A DNA stretch of 64,000 nucleotides, taken from Patulibacter medicamentivorans. GTDB taxonomy: Bacteria > Actinomycetota > Thermoleophilia > Solirubrobacterales > Solirubrobacteraceae. Below are positions 51,276 through 60,245 of this stretch, in pieces. The notes under the pieces were generated by a model. That model worked only from the letters and a program-made list of their open reading frames with translations, had not been told where the DNA came from and did no database searches. How positions within the stretch are numbered: position 1 is the stretch's first letter; every line of letters begins with the position of its first letter. Location: contig NZ_AGUD01000003.1 of the NCBI RefSeq assembly GCF_000240225.1, positions 18,280 through 82,279 on the forward strand. The letters run 5' to 3'. The translations under genes were made by a program, and so were the position numbers.

Positions 51276-52037
51276 TCACCGTCGCGACCGCATCTCGCGA
51301 TGGAGGTCGCGGGCGCGGCGGTACAGCTCGCCGGCATGCTCCTCGGTGGTCGTCCGCGCTCGCTCACCGTCCGCGTCGGCGATCGCGTCGGCGATCGCCC
51401 GCTGACGTCGCACCGCCTCGCGGTGCCCGTCGTCGTCGCGGTACGCCAGGCCGACGAGCGGGCCGACCTCGGTCTGGAGCGCGATCACGGCGCCGGTCAG
51501 CTGGGCCGACTGGGCGGCGGCGGCGACCTCGACCGGGCAGCGCGCGGCCGCCCGGTAGCGGGCGGCGAGCGACCCGGCGGCCTCCAGCTCGTCGATGGCG
51601 CCGCGGAGCAGCCCGACGTCGTCGTCGGCCGCGCGCTCCCCGGCGAGCTTCGCGGCCATGCCGGCGACCGCTCCGTAGTGGTCGCAGAGGTCGCGCAGGT
51701 CCACGAGCGCCGTCCCCAGCAGCCGCGCCTCGAGCACGGCGACGGCGATCTCGCCGGGCGCCTGGACGAAGCTGCCCCCGCCCCGGCCCCGCTGAGTCCG
51801 CAGCAGCTCGCGCTCGCGGAGGATCGTGAGCGCGTCGCGGACGGTCGCGATCGACACGCCGAGGGCGCCCGCCAGCTGCGGCTCGCTGGGCAGGCGCTCG
51901 CCGTCGACGAGCAGGCCGAGGCCGATCGCGTCGGAGATCCGCCGCGCCACCAGCGTCGCGCGCCCGTGCGTCGCGACCGGCTCGAAGACGGCAGACGGGG
52001 CCCGCACGGACGAGTGCCTGTCTGCCACCTCGGTCAC
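51276..52037 (-). CDS. GntR/FadR-family regulator
   Basis: A 253-aa protein with an N-terminal GntR winged helix (GERLPSEPQLAGALGVSIATVRDALTILRERELLRTQRGRGGGSFV) and an FCD-like all-helical effector domain. FCD domains bind carboxylic acids, often with a metal. It lies between the LLM gene and the cache protein on the same strand, spaced 18 and 31 bp, so the three are probably co-transcribed. Confidence 0.9.
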   Translation of the reverse strand: MTEVADRHSSVRAPSAVFEPVATHGRATLVARRISDAIGLGLLVDGERLPSEPQLAGALGVSIATVRDALTILRERELLRTQRGRGGGSFVQAPGEIAVAVLEARLLGTALVDLRDLCDHYGAVAGMAAKLAGERAADDDVGLLRGAIDELEAAGSLAARYRAAARCPVEVAAAAQSAQLTGAVIALQTEVGPLVGLAYRDDDGHREAVRRQRAIADAIADADGERARTTTEEHAGELYRRARDLHREMRSRR

Positions 52038-52055
52038 GCTATCGCCCTGGCCGCG

Positions 52056-53078
52056 TCAGACCGGCGCGCCCGAGCGCAGCTGGTCGAAGAGCCCGCTCCA
52101 GCGCGCCTCGTCCCGCTGCTCGGGCACCGTCAGGGTGACCCGGGTGGCGACGTCGCCGTAGCGCCGGCGCAGCTCGGCGACCGCCTCCTCGGGGGTGCCG
52201 ACGACCGCGAAGGCGTGCAGGACCTCGTCGTCGATCAGGTCCGCCATCCGGTCCCACTCGCCGCGGCGGGTCATCGCGTTGAGGTCGTCCTGCAGCGCGC
52301 CCCAGCCGTGCAGCTCCAGCACCGGCCGGTAGGCGGGCGTCGAGCCGTAGAAGGCGATCTGCTTCTTGACGAACGCGATCCCCTGCTCGAGCTCCTCCTC
52401 GCTGTCGCGGCCGACCACGAACGCCGGCGCGGTCAGCTGGAACCCCGCGAGCGGCTTGCCGGCCTTGGCTCGGCCGCGCTCGATCGCCGGCAGCGTCACC
52501 TCGCGTACGTAGCGCTCGGTCGAGAAGGCGTGGCAGAGCATCCCGTCGGCGACCTCGCCGGCGGCCTCGGTCATCAGCGGCCCGACCGCGGCCAGGAAGA
52601 TCGGCGGGTTGCCGTGGGGGTTGGGGCCGGGATCGAAGAACGGCGCCATCAGCGTGTGGGTGTAGAAGTCGCCGCGGAAGGCCAGCTTCTCCCCCGTCTC
52701 CCAGGCGTGCCAGATCGCCCGGATCGCCTGCACGAACTCGCGCATCCGGGCCGCGGGGCGCGACCACTCCATCGAGTAGCGCTTGGTGATGTGGGGCTTG
52801 ATCTGCGAGCCGAGCCCGAGCAGGAAGCGCCCGCCCGAGAGCGCCTGGACGTCGTTGGCCTGCAGCGCGACCGTCATCGGGTTGCGGGCGAAGGCGACCG
52901 CGATCCCGGTGCCGATCTGCACCCGCTCGGTCCGCTCGGCGGCGATCGCCGCGGCCAGGAACGGATCGATCTGGGTCTCGGCCGCCCACCAGCCGTCGTA
53001 GCCGTCGCGCTCGGCCGCGACCGCCGAGGCACCCGCCTGGTCCACCGTGGCGGCGTAGCCGCCCGCGTCCACCTTCAT
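52056..53078 (-). CDS. LLM-class F420-dependent oxidoreductase
   Basis: A 340-aa luciferase-like protein (MKVDAGGYAATVDQAGASAVAAERDGYDGWWAAETQIDPFLAAA, RVQIGTGIAVAFARNPMTVALQANDVQALSGGRFLLGLGSQIKPH). LGLGSQIKPHITKRY is typical of actinobacterial F420-dependent members. It is the first gene of the operon with the FadR regulator and cache protein. Substrate unknown; F420 use is inferred. Confidence 0.9.
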   Translation of the reverse strand: MKVDAGGYAATVDQAGASAVAAERDGYDGWWAAETQIDPFLAAAIAAERTERVQIGTGIAVAFARNPMTVALQANDVQALSGGRFLLGLGSQIKPHITKRYSMEWSRPAARMREFVQAIRAIWHAWETGEKLAFRGDFYTHTLMAPFFDPGPNPHGNPPIFLAAVGPLMTEAAGEVADGMLCHAFSTERYVREVTLPAIERGRAKAGKPLAGFQLTAPAFVVGRDSEEELEQGIAFVKKQIAFYGSTPAYRPVLELHGWGALQDDLNAMTRRGEWDRMADLIDDEVLHAFAVVGTPEEAVAELRRRYGDVATRVTLTVPEQRDEARWSGLFDQLRSGAPV

Positions 53079-53155
53079 CTGCGCTCCTCTCGCACGAAAC
53101 CGTCCAACTGGTCTGTTTCCTGCGCGCGATCCTCGCAGGTCGCGCGTCGCGCTGC

Positions 53156-53203
53156 CCGCCCCGCCGCCCCGCCGACCCGCGGGCCGGCGGGGCGGCGGGG
53201 CGG
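53156..53203 (-). terminator. 19-bp perfect GC hairpin
   Basis: CCGCCCCGCCGCCCCGCCG at 53156-53174 is matched exactly by 53185-53203, with a 10-nt loop. It lies just after the stop of the PAQR-family gene (53208) and would form one of the most stable terminators in the window. The arms are built from GGCGG repeats. Confidence 0.7.
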
Positions 53204-53207
53204 CGGC

Positions 53208-53894
53208 TCAGTCGAGCACGTAGATGGCGATCGCCACGTAGTGGCAGAGCGCCGCGACGACCACCAGCGCGTGGAAGACCTCGTGGTAGCCGAACGTCGT
53301 GGGCCACGGATCGGGCCGCTTGAGGGCGTAGGCGGCCGCGCCGAGCGTGTAGAGCAGCCCGCCGAGGGCGACCAGCGCGACGGCGCCCCAGCCGGCGTGG
53401 TCGATCATCTGCGGCAGGCCGACGATCCCGACCCACCCGAGCGCCACGTAGGGCACCGCGGCGACCTTCTTCGGCGCGTCCGGCCAGCCGATCGCCATCA
53501 CCATCCCCGCCAGCGCGCCGCCCCAGACGACGGCCAGGATGATCGTCCCCAGTGGCTCGGTGAACGTCAGCAGCGCGAACGGCGTGTAGGTGCCGGCGAC
53601 CAGGACGAAGATCATCGAGTGGTCCAGCCGCCGCATCCGGCGGCGCGCCGCCGGCCGCCAGGTGACGCGGTGGTAGACCGCGCTGGTCCCGAGCAGCCCG
53701 CAGAGCCCGATCCCGTAGACCAGCACCGCGATCCGGGCCCGGCCCGAGTCGGCCTGCGTCAGCAGCAGCGCGATCGCGGCCACCGCCAGGAGCGCCGACC
53801 ACTGGTGGATCACCCCGCGCAGCCGCGGCTTGACCGGTGGATCGGGCGGCGTCGCGGGTAGCACGGGCCCGGCGGCCTCGATGGGGAGCGACAT
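53208..53894 (-). CDS. Hemolysin III/PAQR-family membrane protein
   Basis: A 228-aa protein with seven predicted membrane helices. It has the family motifs SAVYHRVTW (Ser and His), MRRLDHSMIFVLVAGTYTPF and YHEVFHALVVVAALCHYVAI, holding the conserved His and Asp residues that bind zinc in PAQR hydrolase-like proteins. Function in bacteria is mostly unknown; hemolysin is only a name. It lies 14 bp after the cyclase gene. Confidence 0.92.
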   Translation of the reverse strand: MSLPIEAAGPVLPATPPDPPVKPRLRGVIHQWSALLAVAAIALLLTQADSGRARIAVLVYGIGLCGLLGTSAVYHRVTWRPAARRRMRRLDHSMIFVLVAGTYTPFALLTFTEPLGTIILAVVWGGALAGMVMAIGWPDAPKKVAAVPYVALGWVGIVGLPQMIDHAGWGAVALVALGGLLYTLGAAAYALKRPDPWPTTFGYHEVFHALVVVAALCHYVAIAIYVLD

Positions 53895-53908
53895 CGCGCC
53901 GGATGCTC

Positions 53909-55486
53909 TCAGGACTCGACCGGCAGCTGCTCGCCCGCGCCCGCGGCACCGTCGCCGGCCAGGCGCGCGCCGTGCCGGTCGGGCGGCAGCGGCGTCAGCA
54001 CCTCGACCGGCCGCGACTTGCCCTTCAGCTCGACCGTCCCGCGCGAGGTCAGCCGCACGGGCCGTCGCAGCGTGTCGCGGGTGGCCGCGGTCACCAGCAC
54101 GTCGTCGCCGGTCTGGCGGGTCGCCGACTCGACCCGCGCCGCGACGTTGACCGCGTCGCCGATCACGCTGAAGTTGAGCCGCCCGGCCCCGCCGATCGAC
54201 CCCGCGACGACCCGTCCCGAGTTGACCCCGGCGCCGACCATCAGCGTCGCGTCGAGGCGGTTGACCGTCCGGACGATCTCGCAGGCGGCGGCCACCGCCC
54301 GGTCGGCGTGGTCGTCGAAGAACTCCGGCGCCCCGAAGACCGCCAGCATCCCGTCGCCGAGGAACTTGTCGACGTGCCCGCCGTGGCGGCTGATGATCGG
54401 CACGACGGTCTCGAACAGCGCGTTGAGCGCCGCGACGACGTCCGGCGCGGCCGAGCGCTCGGCGAAGGCCGTGAAGTCGCGGACGTCGCAGAAGAGGATC
54501 GAGACGTCGATCTCGACCCCCTCCCGGGGGTAGCGGTCCGAGAGGATGAAGCGGACGATGTCCTTGTCCAGGTAGGTGCCGAACGCCTCGCGCAACTGCT
54601 CGCGCTCGGCCAGGCCGGCCGCCATCTGGTTGAAGTCGTGGAACAGCTGCCCCAGCTCGTCGCTGGTCTCGGGCGGCAGCCGGAACGCGTAGTCGCCGCC
54701 GCGGACGCGGGCCATCGCGACCCGCACGCGGCCGATCGGGTCGGTGATCGCCCGCGACAGCAGCACGGTCACCTCGAGCGACAGGCCCAGCCCGACCACC
54801 AGCGAGACCGCGACCGTCGCGGCCAGCGTCCCGGTCCCGCCGCCGTCGGTCACCAGCGCGCCGACGACCATCCCGGTCACCCCGGTGACCGCCGGCAGCG
54901 ACAGCAGGAACCGCTTGCGGACCGGGAGCCCGCGGCGCTCGAACTGGAAGTCGTCCGGCAGCGCGGCGGCGATCTCCTGGATCGCCGGGCGCATCAGGAT
55001 CTCGGCGATCGAGTAGTTGAGGATGGTCGCGTAGGTCGCCGGCGCCAGGCAGCCCGCGGCGATCACGAATCCGGCGTGCCACGGCTGCTCGATCAGGGCC
55101 ACGATCGCCGCGGTGCTCGGGATCACCGCGATCACGTTGATCATCAGCGCGTTGCGGCGGAACGACCGCATCGGGAAGTTGGTCGCCGCGTCCCAGGCCG
55201 CCGTCGTCTCGGGATCGGTCGGCGCCGGGTTCTGGCGCCAGGCGACGACCTTCACCAGGTAGGGCTGCGAGCGGATCGCGGCCAGCAGCACGGCGAGGCC
55301 GGTAAACGCCGCCCCGATCCCGCCGGCGATCGCCAGGCGGCCGGGCGCGAGGTCGTAGTAGCTGCCGATCAGGACCACCGTCCCGAGCGCGACCAGCATC
55401 GCCGCCGGGCCCTGGGTGGCGAGGAAGAGCAGCTGGTAGCGGACGCCGAGGCGCTCGTAGAAGTGCCGCGCCAGGCGGTCGAGCAT
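53909..55486 (-). CDS. Membrane adenylate cyclase, class III with HAMP
   Basis: A 525-aa protein: about six N-terminal membrane helices, a HAMP linker (LSRAITDPIGRVRVAMARVRGGDYAFRL) and a class III cyclase domain with FCDVRDFTAFAE (metal Asp), GGHVDKFLGDGMLAVFG (Lys and metal Asp) and VIGDAVNVAARVE (Asn and Arg). All catalytic positions look intact. It resembles the mycobacterial six-helix cyclases. It should make cAMP in response to an unknown membrane signal. Confidence 0.93.
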   Translation of the reverse strand: MLDRLARHFYERLGVRYQLLFLATQGPAAMLVALGTVVLIGSYYDLAPGRLAIAGGIGAAFTGLAVLLAAIRSQPYLVKVVAWRQNPAPTDPETTAAWDAATNFPMRSFRRNALMINVIAVIPSTAAIVALIEQPWHAGFVIAAGCLAPATYATILNYSIAEILMRPAIQEIAAALPDDFQFERRGLPVRKRFLLSLPAVTGVTGMVVGALVTDGGGTGTLAATVAVSLVVGLGLSLEVTVLLSRAITDPIGRVRVAMARVRGGDYAFRLPPETSDELGQLFHDFNQMAAGLAEREQLREAFGTYLDKDIVRFILSDRYPREGVEIDVSILFCDVRDFTAFAERSAAPDVVAALNALFETVVPIISRHGGHVDKFLGDGMLAVFGAPEFFDDHADRAVAAACEIVRTVNRLDATLMVGAGVNSGRVVAGSIGGAGRLNFSVIGDAVNVAARVESATRQTGDDVLVTAATRDTLRRPVRLTSRGTVELKGKSRPVEVLTPLPPDRHGARLAGDGAAGAGEQLPVES

Positions 55487-55588
55487 GGCTCAGTCTCGCG
55501 CGTCGGCGCGCATCCGTCACCTCACGGGCGTCGACGGCCGTCCTGGGAGCCGCGCCGCGGAGGGACGCCGAGGTGGGAGGATCGGCCG

Positions 55589-56074
55589 ATGCCGACCCGT
55601 CGCGCCCGACCGATCGCGCTCGTCCTCGCCGCGCTCGCGGCCGCCACCGCCGGTCCGGCCGTCGCCGCGACCGGCAGACCCGGCGACCAGCCGGATCCGC
55701 GGATCGCCGACGGCAGCGCGCAGCGGGCGCTCGACGCCGCGCGCGCCAGCTGGAGGGCCTACGGGGTCCGGCACTACCGGATGCGGGTCCGCCAGCAGTG
55801 CTTCTGCCCGCTCCAGTACACGACGCCGCGGACCATCACCGTCCGCCGTGGCAAGCCGGTCGGGCGGGTCGCCGAGCACCTGCGGTCGCTCGCCACCGTC
55901 CCGCGGCTCTTCGCCCGCATCCAGGAGGCGATCGACGCGGACGTCGTCCGGCTCGACGTCGACTACGGCCGCCACGGCGTGCCGCGGTCGTTCTACGTCG
56001 ACCGCTCGCTGATGATCGCCGACGAGGAGCGCGGCGTCGGCGTCGACCGCTTCACCCGCCTGCGCGGGCGCTGA
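55589..56074 (+). CDS. Secreted DUF6174-like protein
   Basis: A 161-aa protein with a signal peptide (RPIALVLAALAAATAGPAVAATG) and a small domain: SWRAYGVRHYRMRVRQQCFCPLQ...VRRGKPVGR...FARIQEAIDADVVRLDVDYGRHGVPRSFYVD. This pattern (YxxxxxxxCFC, then VDYDxxxGxPxxxxID) is that of DUF6174. Probably surface located. Function unknown. Confidence 0.78.
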   Translation: MPTRRARPIALVLAALAAATAGPAVAATGRPGDQPDPRIADGSAQRALDAARASWRAYGVRHYRMRVRQQCFCPLQYTTPRTITVRRGKPVGRVAEHLRSLATVPRLFARIQEAIDADVVRLDVDYGRHGVPRSFYVDRSLMIADEERGVGVDRFTRLRGR

Positions 56075-56086
56075 CGCCTCCCGGGA

Positions 56087-56860
56087 TCAGCCCAGGTCCT
56101 CGAACGACCCGTGACGCCCGGCGCCGGAGGCGAACCGGGCCGCGCCCTCGAGCGCCCCGGACGCCAGCGACGTCAGGCCGTGCGCGAACTCGTTCACCAG
56201 CGCCTGGGGCTCGTCGAGCGCCTCCTGCTCGAGCAGCGAGAGCCGGTCCTGGCGCATGCAGACCTGGGGCAGCCGGGCCAGCTCGGCGGCCAGCGCCTCG
56301 GCCGCCGCTCGCGCCTCGCCGGGCGCGACCACGCGGTTGACGAGGCCGATCGCCTGGGCCTCGGCCGCGTCGACCGGGCGGCCGGTGAGGACCAGGTCCA
56401 TCGCCCGGCTGGTCCCGATCAGGCGCGGCAGCCGGATCGTGCCGCCGTCGATCAGCGGCACGCCCCAGCGCCGGCAGAAGACCCCGAGCACCGCGTCCTG
56501 GGCGGCGACCCGCAGGTCGCACCAGATCGCCAGCTCGAGGCCGCCGGCGACGGCGTGGCCCTCGATCGCGGCGATCACGGGCTTGGAGAGCCGCATCCGG
56601 CTGGGCCCCATCGGCCCGTCGCCGTCGGGCGTCATCCGGTTGCCGCGCTCGCTGCCGACCGCCTTCAGGTCGGCGCCGGCGCAGAACGTCCCGCCCTCGC
56701 CCCAGAGGACGGCGACGGCCGCGTCGTCGTCGGCGTCGAAGGCGCGGAAGGCGTCGGCCAGCTGGGCCGCGGTGCTGCCGTCGACGGCGTTGCGGACCTC
56801 GGGGCGCGAGAGGATCACGGTCGTGACCGCTCCCGTGCGCTCGCTGCGGACGTTGCTCAT
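56087..56860 (-). CDS. Enoyl-CoA hydratase/isomerase (crotonase)
   Basis: A 257-aa crotonase: VILSRPEVRNAVDGSTAAQL, the oxyanion hole regions GTFCAGADLKAVG and HAVAGGLELAIWCDLRVAA, and PLIDGGTIRLPRLIG. A Glu or Asp in the latter region acts in hydration. It is last in an acyl-CoA degradation operon and overlaps the TetR gene by four bases. Confidence 0.92.
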   Translation of the reverse strand: MSNVRSERTGAVTTVILSRPEVRNAVDGSTAAQLADAFRAFDADDDAAVAVLWGEGGTFCAGADLKAVGSERGNRMTPDGDGPMGPSRMRLSKPVIAAIEGHAVAGGLELAIWCDLRVAAQDAVLGVFCRRWGVPLIDGGTIRLPRLIGTSRAMDLVLTGRPVDAAEAQAIGLVNRVVAPGEARAAAEALAAELARLPQVCMRQDRLSLLEQEALDEPQALVNEFAHGLTSLASGALEGAARFASGAGRHGSFEDLG

Positions 56861-57489
56861 CGATGCTCCTGGTCGTCGTGCTCGGGAAGCGGCGGCGCGC
56901 CGACCGCGCCACGGGTGAAGCGGCGCAGCGCCGCCAGCAGCTGGTCGACCGGCGGGCGATCGCCCGACAGCGGCGAGAGCGGGCCGACCAGCGCCTCGCC
57001 GACGCCGCCGACCACCGCCGCGGCGGTGAACTCGACGTCCTGGTCGGGGATCTCGCCGGCGGCGATCGCCTGGCGCAGCAGCTGCGCCAGCAGGGTGCGG
57101 TAGGTCCGCCGGTAGGCCAGCCGCTCGGCCTCGACCAGCGGGTCGAGCGGCTCGGCCAGCAGCGCCCACGCCAGCCGCGGGTTCTGCAGCGCGCGCGCCG
57201 CGAAGGTCGCCAGGACCTCCTCGATCCCCGCCACCGCGGTCGCGGCCGGCCGCTCGGCGGCCTGGCGCATCGCCTCGATCTCGCCGCCGCAGACGCTCCG
57301 GAACAGCTCGACGAAGAGCTGCCCCTTGGAAGGGAAGTGGCGGTAGAGCGTCCCGGCCGCGACTCCGGCCCGCTCGGCGATCGCCGTCACCGAGGCGGCG
57401 CCGTAGCCGCTCTCGGCCGTCACGTCGTGGGCGGCCGCCAGCAGCCGGGCGCGGGTGCCGGAGGCGGCGGTCGCCGTGCCGTCGCGCAC
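56857..57489 (-). CDS. TetR-family regulator of acyl-CoA genes
   Basis: A 210-aa TetR protein with HTH LAAAHDVTAESGYGAASVTAIAERAGVAAGTLYRHFPSKGQLF at about 16-58. It lies inside the operon between two crotonase genes. The two 16-bp palindromes upstream of the operon are its likely targets, and an acyl-CoA its likely ligand. Both are inference from context. Confidence 0.9.
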   Translation of the reverse strand: MRDGTATAASGTRARLLAAAHDVTAESGYGAASVTAIAERAGVAAGTLYRHFPSKGQLFVELFRSVCGGEIEAMRQAAERPAATAVAGIEEVLATFAARALQNPRLAWALLAEPLDPLVEAERLAYRRTYRTLLAQLLRQAIAAGEIPDQDVEFTAAAVVGGVGEALVGPLSPLSGDRPPVDQLLAALRRFTRGAVGAPPLPEHDDQEHR

Positions 57490-57492
57490 CGC

Positions 57493-58413
57493 TCAGCCCT
57501 TGAAGGTCGAGGAGCCGACGTCGCCGAACGGCTCGTCGCGATCGCGGACCGCCTGGCGGAACCCGGCCTCCATCGCGCGCCGCTGGAAGCCGTAGCCCTC
57601 CTTCGTGTGGCGGGTGATCCCGTCGAACACGGTCCCCAGGACCTGGGTCGCGTGCAGGCCCTGGCTGTAGAGCTCCTGGTTGACCAGCAGCTTCATCATC
57701 ATCAGCTGGTTGACCGGCACCCGCGCGATCCGCTCGAGCAGGATCTCGGTCCGCTCGTCGAGCTGCTCGGGCGCCGGCGCCTCGATCGCCAGCCCCCAGT
57801 CGAGCGCCTCGGCCCCCGACAGCGAGTCGCCGGTGAAGAGCAGCCGCTTGGCCCGCTGCGGCCCCAGCCGCGCCGCCCACAGCGAGGTCGTCGGCGAGCC
57901 CCAGACGCGGGCCGGCGGGTAGCCGATCTTGGCGTCGTCGGCGATCACCAGCAGGTCGGAGCAGAGCGCCATGTCGGTCCCGCCGGCGACGCAGAAGCCG
58001 TGGACCTTGCAGACCACCGGCTTGTCGGCGTGGAAGAGCGACATGAACCCGCGGGCGTTGCGGGCCATCATCGCGTAGTCGACCATCGGGTCCCAGGTCT
58101 CGCTGGGCAGGTGGTTGAGCGCCATCGTCGCCGGGTGCAGCGGCGATCCGACCGGGACCGACTCGTCGCCGTAGACCCCCTCGCCCATCCCCTCGGCGCT
58201 CGCCAGCAGGTCGTAGCCGCCGCAGAAGCCCTTGCCGTTGCCCGACAGGACGATCACGTGGACCTCGGGGTCGAGGTCGGCCCGCTCGACGCAGCGGACC
58301 AGCTCGGCGATCAGCTGCGGGACGATCGCGTTGCCGCGCTCGGGACGGTCGAGCGTGATCCGGGCGATCCGGTCGGCGACGGCGTAGGTGACGGTCCGCA
58401 GGTCGTCGCTCAT
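57493..58413 (-). CDS. Enoyl-CoA hydratase family protein (crotonase)
   Basis: A 306-aa crotonase, longer than usual (about 260). It has ARITLDRPERGNAIVPQLIAEL, VIVLSGNGKGFCGGYDLLA and KVHGFCVAGGTDMALCSDLLVIADDAKIG. The insertion after the first oxyanion loop (EGMGEGVYGDESVPVGSPLHP) is seen in a group annotated near terpenoid or steroid acid catabolism. It overlaps the acyl-CoA dehydrogenase gene. Confidence 0.9.
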   Translation of the reverse strand: MSDDLRTVTYAVADRIARITLDRPERGNAIVPQLIAELVRCVERADLDPEVHVIVLSGNGKGFCGGYDLLASAEGMGEGVYGDESVPVGSPLHPATMALNHLPSETWDPMVDYAMMARNARGFMSLFHADKPVVCKVHGFCVAGGTDMALCSDLLVIADDAKIGYPPARVWGSPTTSLWAARLGPQRAKRLLFTGDSLSGAEALDWGLAIEAPAPEQLDERTEILLERIARVPVNQLMMMKLLVNQELYSQGLHATQVLGTVFDGITRHTKEGYGFQRRAMEAGFRQAVRDRDEPFGDVGSSTFKG

Positions 58414-60092
58414 GCCGGCAGCGCCCGGTCGACGATCGCGGTCGCGTCGACGCCGCGCGGCAGCGTCCCGTAGGCGCGGCCCCCGTCGCCGAGGCGGCCG
58501 GCGCAGAAGGCGTCCGAGACGGCCGCCGGCGCGTGGCGCAGCAGCAGGCTGGCCTGCAGCGTCACCCCGAGGTCCTCGACGATCCGGCGGGCCTCGAACT
58601 GGGCGCCGGTCAGCCGCTCGCCCGGATCACGGGGGTCGTCGGGATCGAACAGGCCGGCGACCCTCGCGCGGGTGGCGGCCAGGTGCGCGTCGAAGCGGCG
58701 GTCGGCGCCGGTCGCCAGCTCGCACTCGGCGAGGAACGCCGGCAGGCCCTCGGGCTCCTTGACCATCGCCCGCAGGACGTCGAGCGCGGCGACGTTGCCG
58801 GAGCCCTCCCAGATCGACATCAGCGGGGCGTCGCGGTAGAGCAGCGGCATCCCCGACTCCTCGACGAAGCCGTTGCCGCCGAGGCACTCCAGGGCCTCGT
58901 TGGCGTGGCCGGCGGCCCGCTTGCAGACCCAGTACTTCTCGACCGCCGTGGCGAAGCGGCGGAACGGGCCGTCGGCCTCGTCGTAGGCGCGCGCGACGCG
59001 CAGCGCGGTCGCCGTCGCCGCCTCGGACTCGATCGCCAGGTCGGCCAGCACGTTGGCCATCGCCGGCTGGTCGACCAGCCGCGCGCCGAACGCGGAGCGG
59101 TGGCGGGCGTGGTGGATCGCCTCCAGGGTGCCGCGGCGGATCGACGTGGCGGACCCGATCAGGCAGTCGAGCCGGGTGTGGTTGACCATCCGGATGATCG
59201 CCTGGACGCCGCGGCCCGGCTCGCCGACGAGCTCGCCGCGGATGCCGCGGAACTCGACCTCGGACGAGGGCAGCGAGCGCGTCCCGAGCTTGTCCTTCAG
59301 GCGCTGGAACTCCATCCCCGGCCCGCGCTCGACGAGGAAGCAGGAGAGCCCGGGGTCGGGGCGGCTGGCGGAGCCCGACTCCAGCTGCGCGAGCACGAGG
59401 AAGACGTCGCAGGGCGGGTACGAGCAGAACCACTTGTGGCCGTGGATCGCGTAGTCGCCGTCGCCGGTCGCGACCGCGCGGGTGATGTTGGCCCGCACGT
59501 CCGAGCCGCCCTGGCGCTCGGTCATCGCCATCCCGGCCAGCGCGCCGCCGTCGTAGTCGGGGCGGGTCAGCCGCTGCTCCCAGCGGGCGGCCAGCTGGGG
59601 CGCGCCGTCGCGCAGCGCCGGGATCACGGCGTAGGTCATCGAGACCGGGCACATCACGCCGCCGTTGGCGTTGCTCCAGAGCGAGAACAGGGCCGCCCGC
59701 ACGACGTGGGCCCCGGGGCGCTCCTCGCGCCACGGCAGGCCGGCCATCCCCCGCTCGATCGCGCCGCGCAGCAGCCAGTGCCACGACGGGTCGAGGTCGA
59801 CCTCGTCGACCCGGTTGCCGTAGCGGTCGTGGGTCCGCAGGATCGGCTCGTTGCGCTCGGCCCGCTCGCCGTGCGCCCGGGCCTCGACGCTGCCGGCGGC
59901 GGCGCCCGCCTCGCGCACGCGGTCGATGCCCCATCCCCCGCCCTCGCGCTCGAGCGCCTCCCGCAGCGCCAGGTCGACGTCGAACAGGTTCACCGGCTGC
60001 AGCGGCGGCGGCTGGTTGCGGACCTCGCGCGAGGCGGGGTCGATCGTCGTGGCCGGCCGCGCGTCGCTGCCGGGGGTCTGGATCGTGGCCAT
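58410..60092 (-). CDS. Acyl-CoA dehydrogenase, AidB-like
   Basis: A 560-aa flavoprotein. It has GMAMTERQGGSDVRANITRA, KWFCSYPPCDVFLVLAQLE, LGTRSLPSSEVEF, IRMVNHTRLDCLIGSA and ECLGGNGFVEESGMPLLYRDAPLMSIWEGSGNVAALDVLR. The YRDAPLMSIWEGSGNV stretch is the AidB/isovaleryl-CoA-type signature. AidB proteins bind DNA in enterobacteria, but the operon context here indicates acyl-CoA oxidation. The start at MATIQTPG is chosen over an upstream frame that overlaps the operators. Confidence 0.9.
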   Translation of the reverse strand: MATIQTPGSDARPATTIDPASREVRNQPPPLQPVNLFDVDLALREALEREGGGWGIDRVREAGAAAGSVEARAHGERAERNEPILRTHDRYGNRVDEVDLDPSWHWLLRGAIERGMAGLPWREERPGAHVVRAALFSLWSNANGGVMCPVSMTYAVIPALRDGAPQLAARWEQRLTRPDYDGGALAGMAMTERQGGSDVRANITRAVATGDGDYAIHGHKWFCSYPPCDVFLVLAQLESGSASRPDPGLSCFLVERGPGMEFQRLKDKLGTRSLPSSEVEFRGIRGELVGEPGRGVQAIIRMVNHTRLDCLIGSATSIRRGTLEAIHHARHRSAFGARLVDQPAMANVLADLAIESEAATATALRVARAYDEADGPFRRFATAVEKYWVCKRAAGHANEALECLGGNGFVEESGMPLLYRDAPLMSIWEGSGNVAALDVLRAMVKEPEGLPAFLAECELATGADRRFDAHLAATRARVAGLFDPDDPRDPGERLTGAQFEARRIVEDLGVTLQASLLLRHAPAAVSDAFCAGRLGDGGRAYGTLPRGVDATAIVDRALPA

Positions 60093-60136
60093 CGGGTGCT
60101 CCTGCCTGCTCCGCGGCGGCCGGGCGGCCGCCACCG

Positions 60137-60174
60137 GTGAATCTCGATTCACAGCATCGTGAATCCTGGTTCAC
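60137..60174. promoter_or_regulatory. Two palindromic operators between ACAD and SDR genes
   Basis: GTGAATC-TC-GATTCAC (60137-60152) is a perfect palindrome and GTGAATCCTGGTTCAC (60159-60174) an imperfect copy, 22 bp apart centre to centre, so on the same helix face. They lie between the divergent acyl-CoA dehydrogenase and SDR genes. The operon's TetR protein is the likely ligand. Confidence 0.72.
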
Positions 60175-60245
60175 GTGTCAACGGCGAATCGCGCGGCGGC
60201 GCCGCCGAGCGTCACCCTACGCACGAGTAGGTATGCTGCCGCGCC

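Noticed and set aside
53837..55590. Long plus-strand frame opposite the adenylate cyclase
   Set aside because: Antisense shadow; only the part from the ATG at 55589, with a signal peptide and DUF6174-like pattern, is a real gene.
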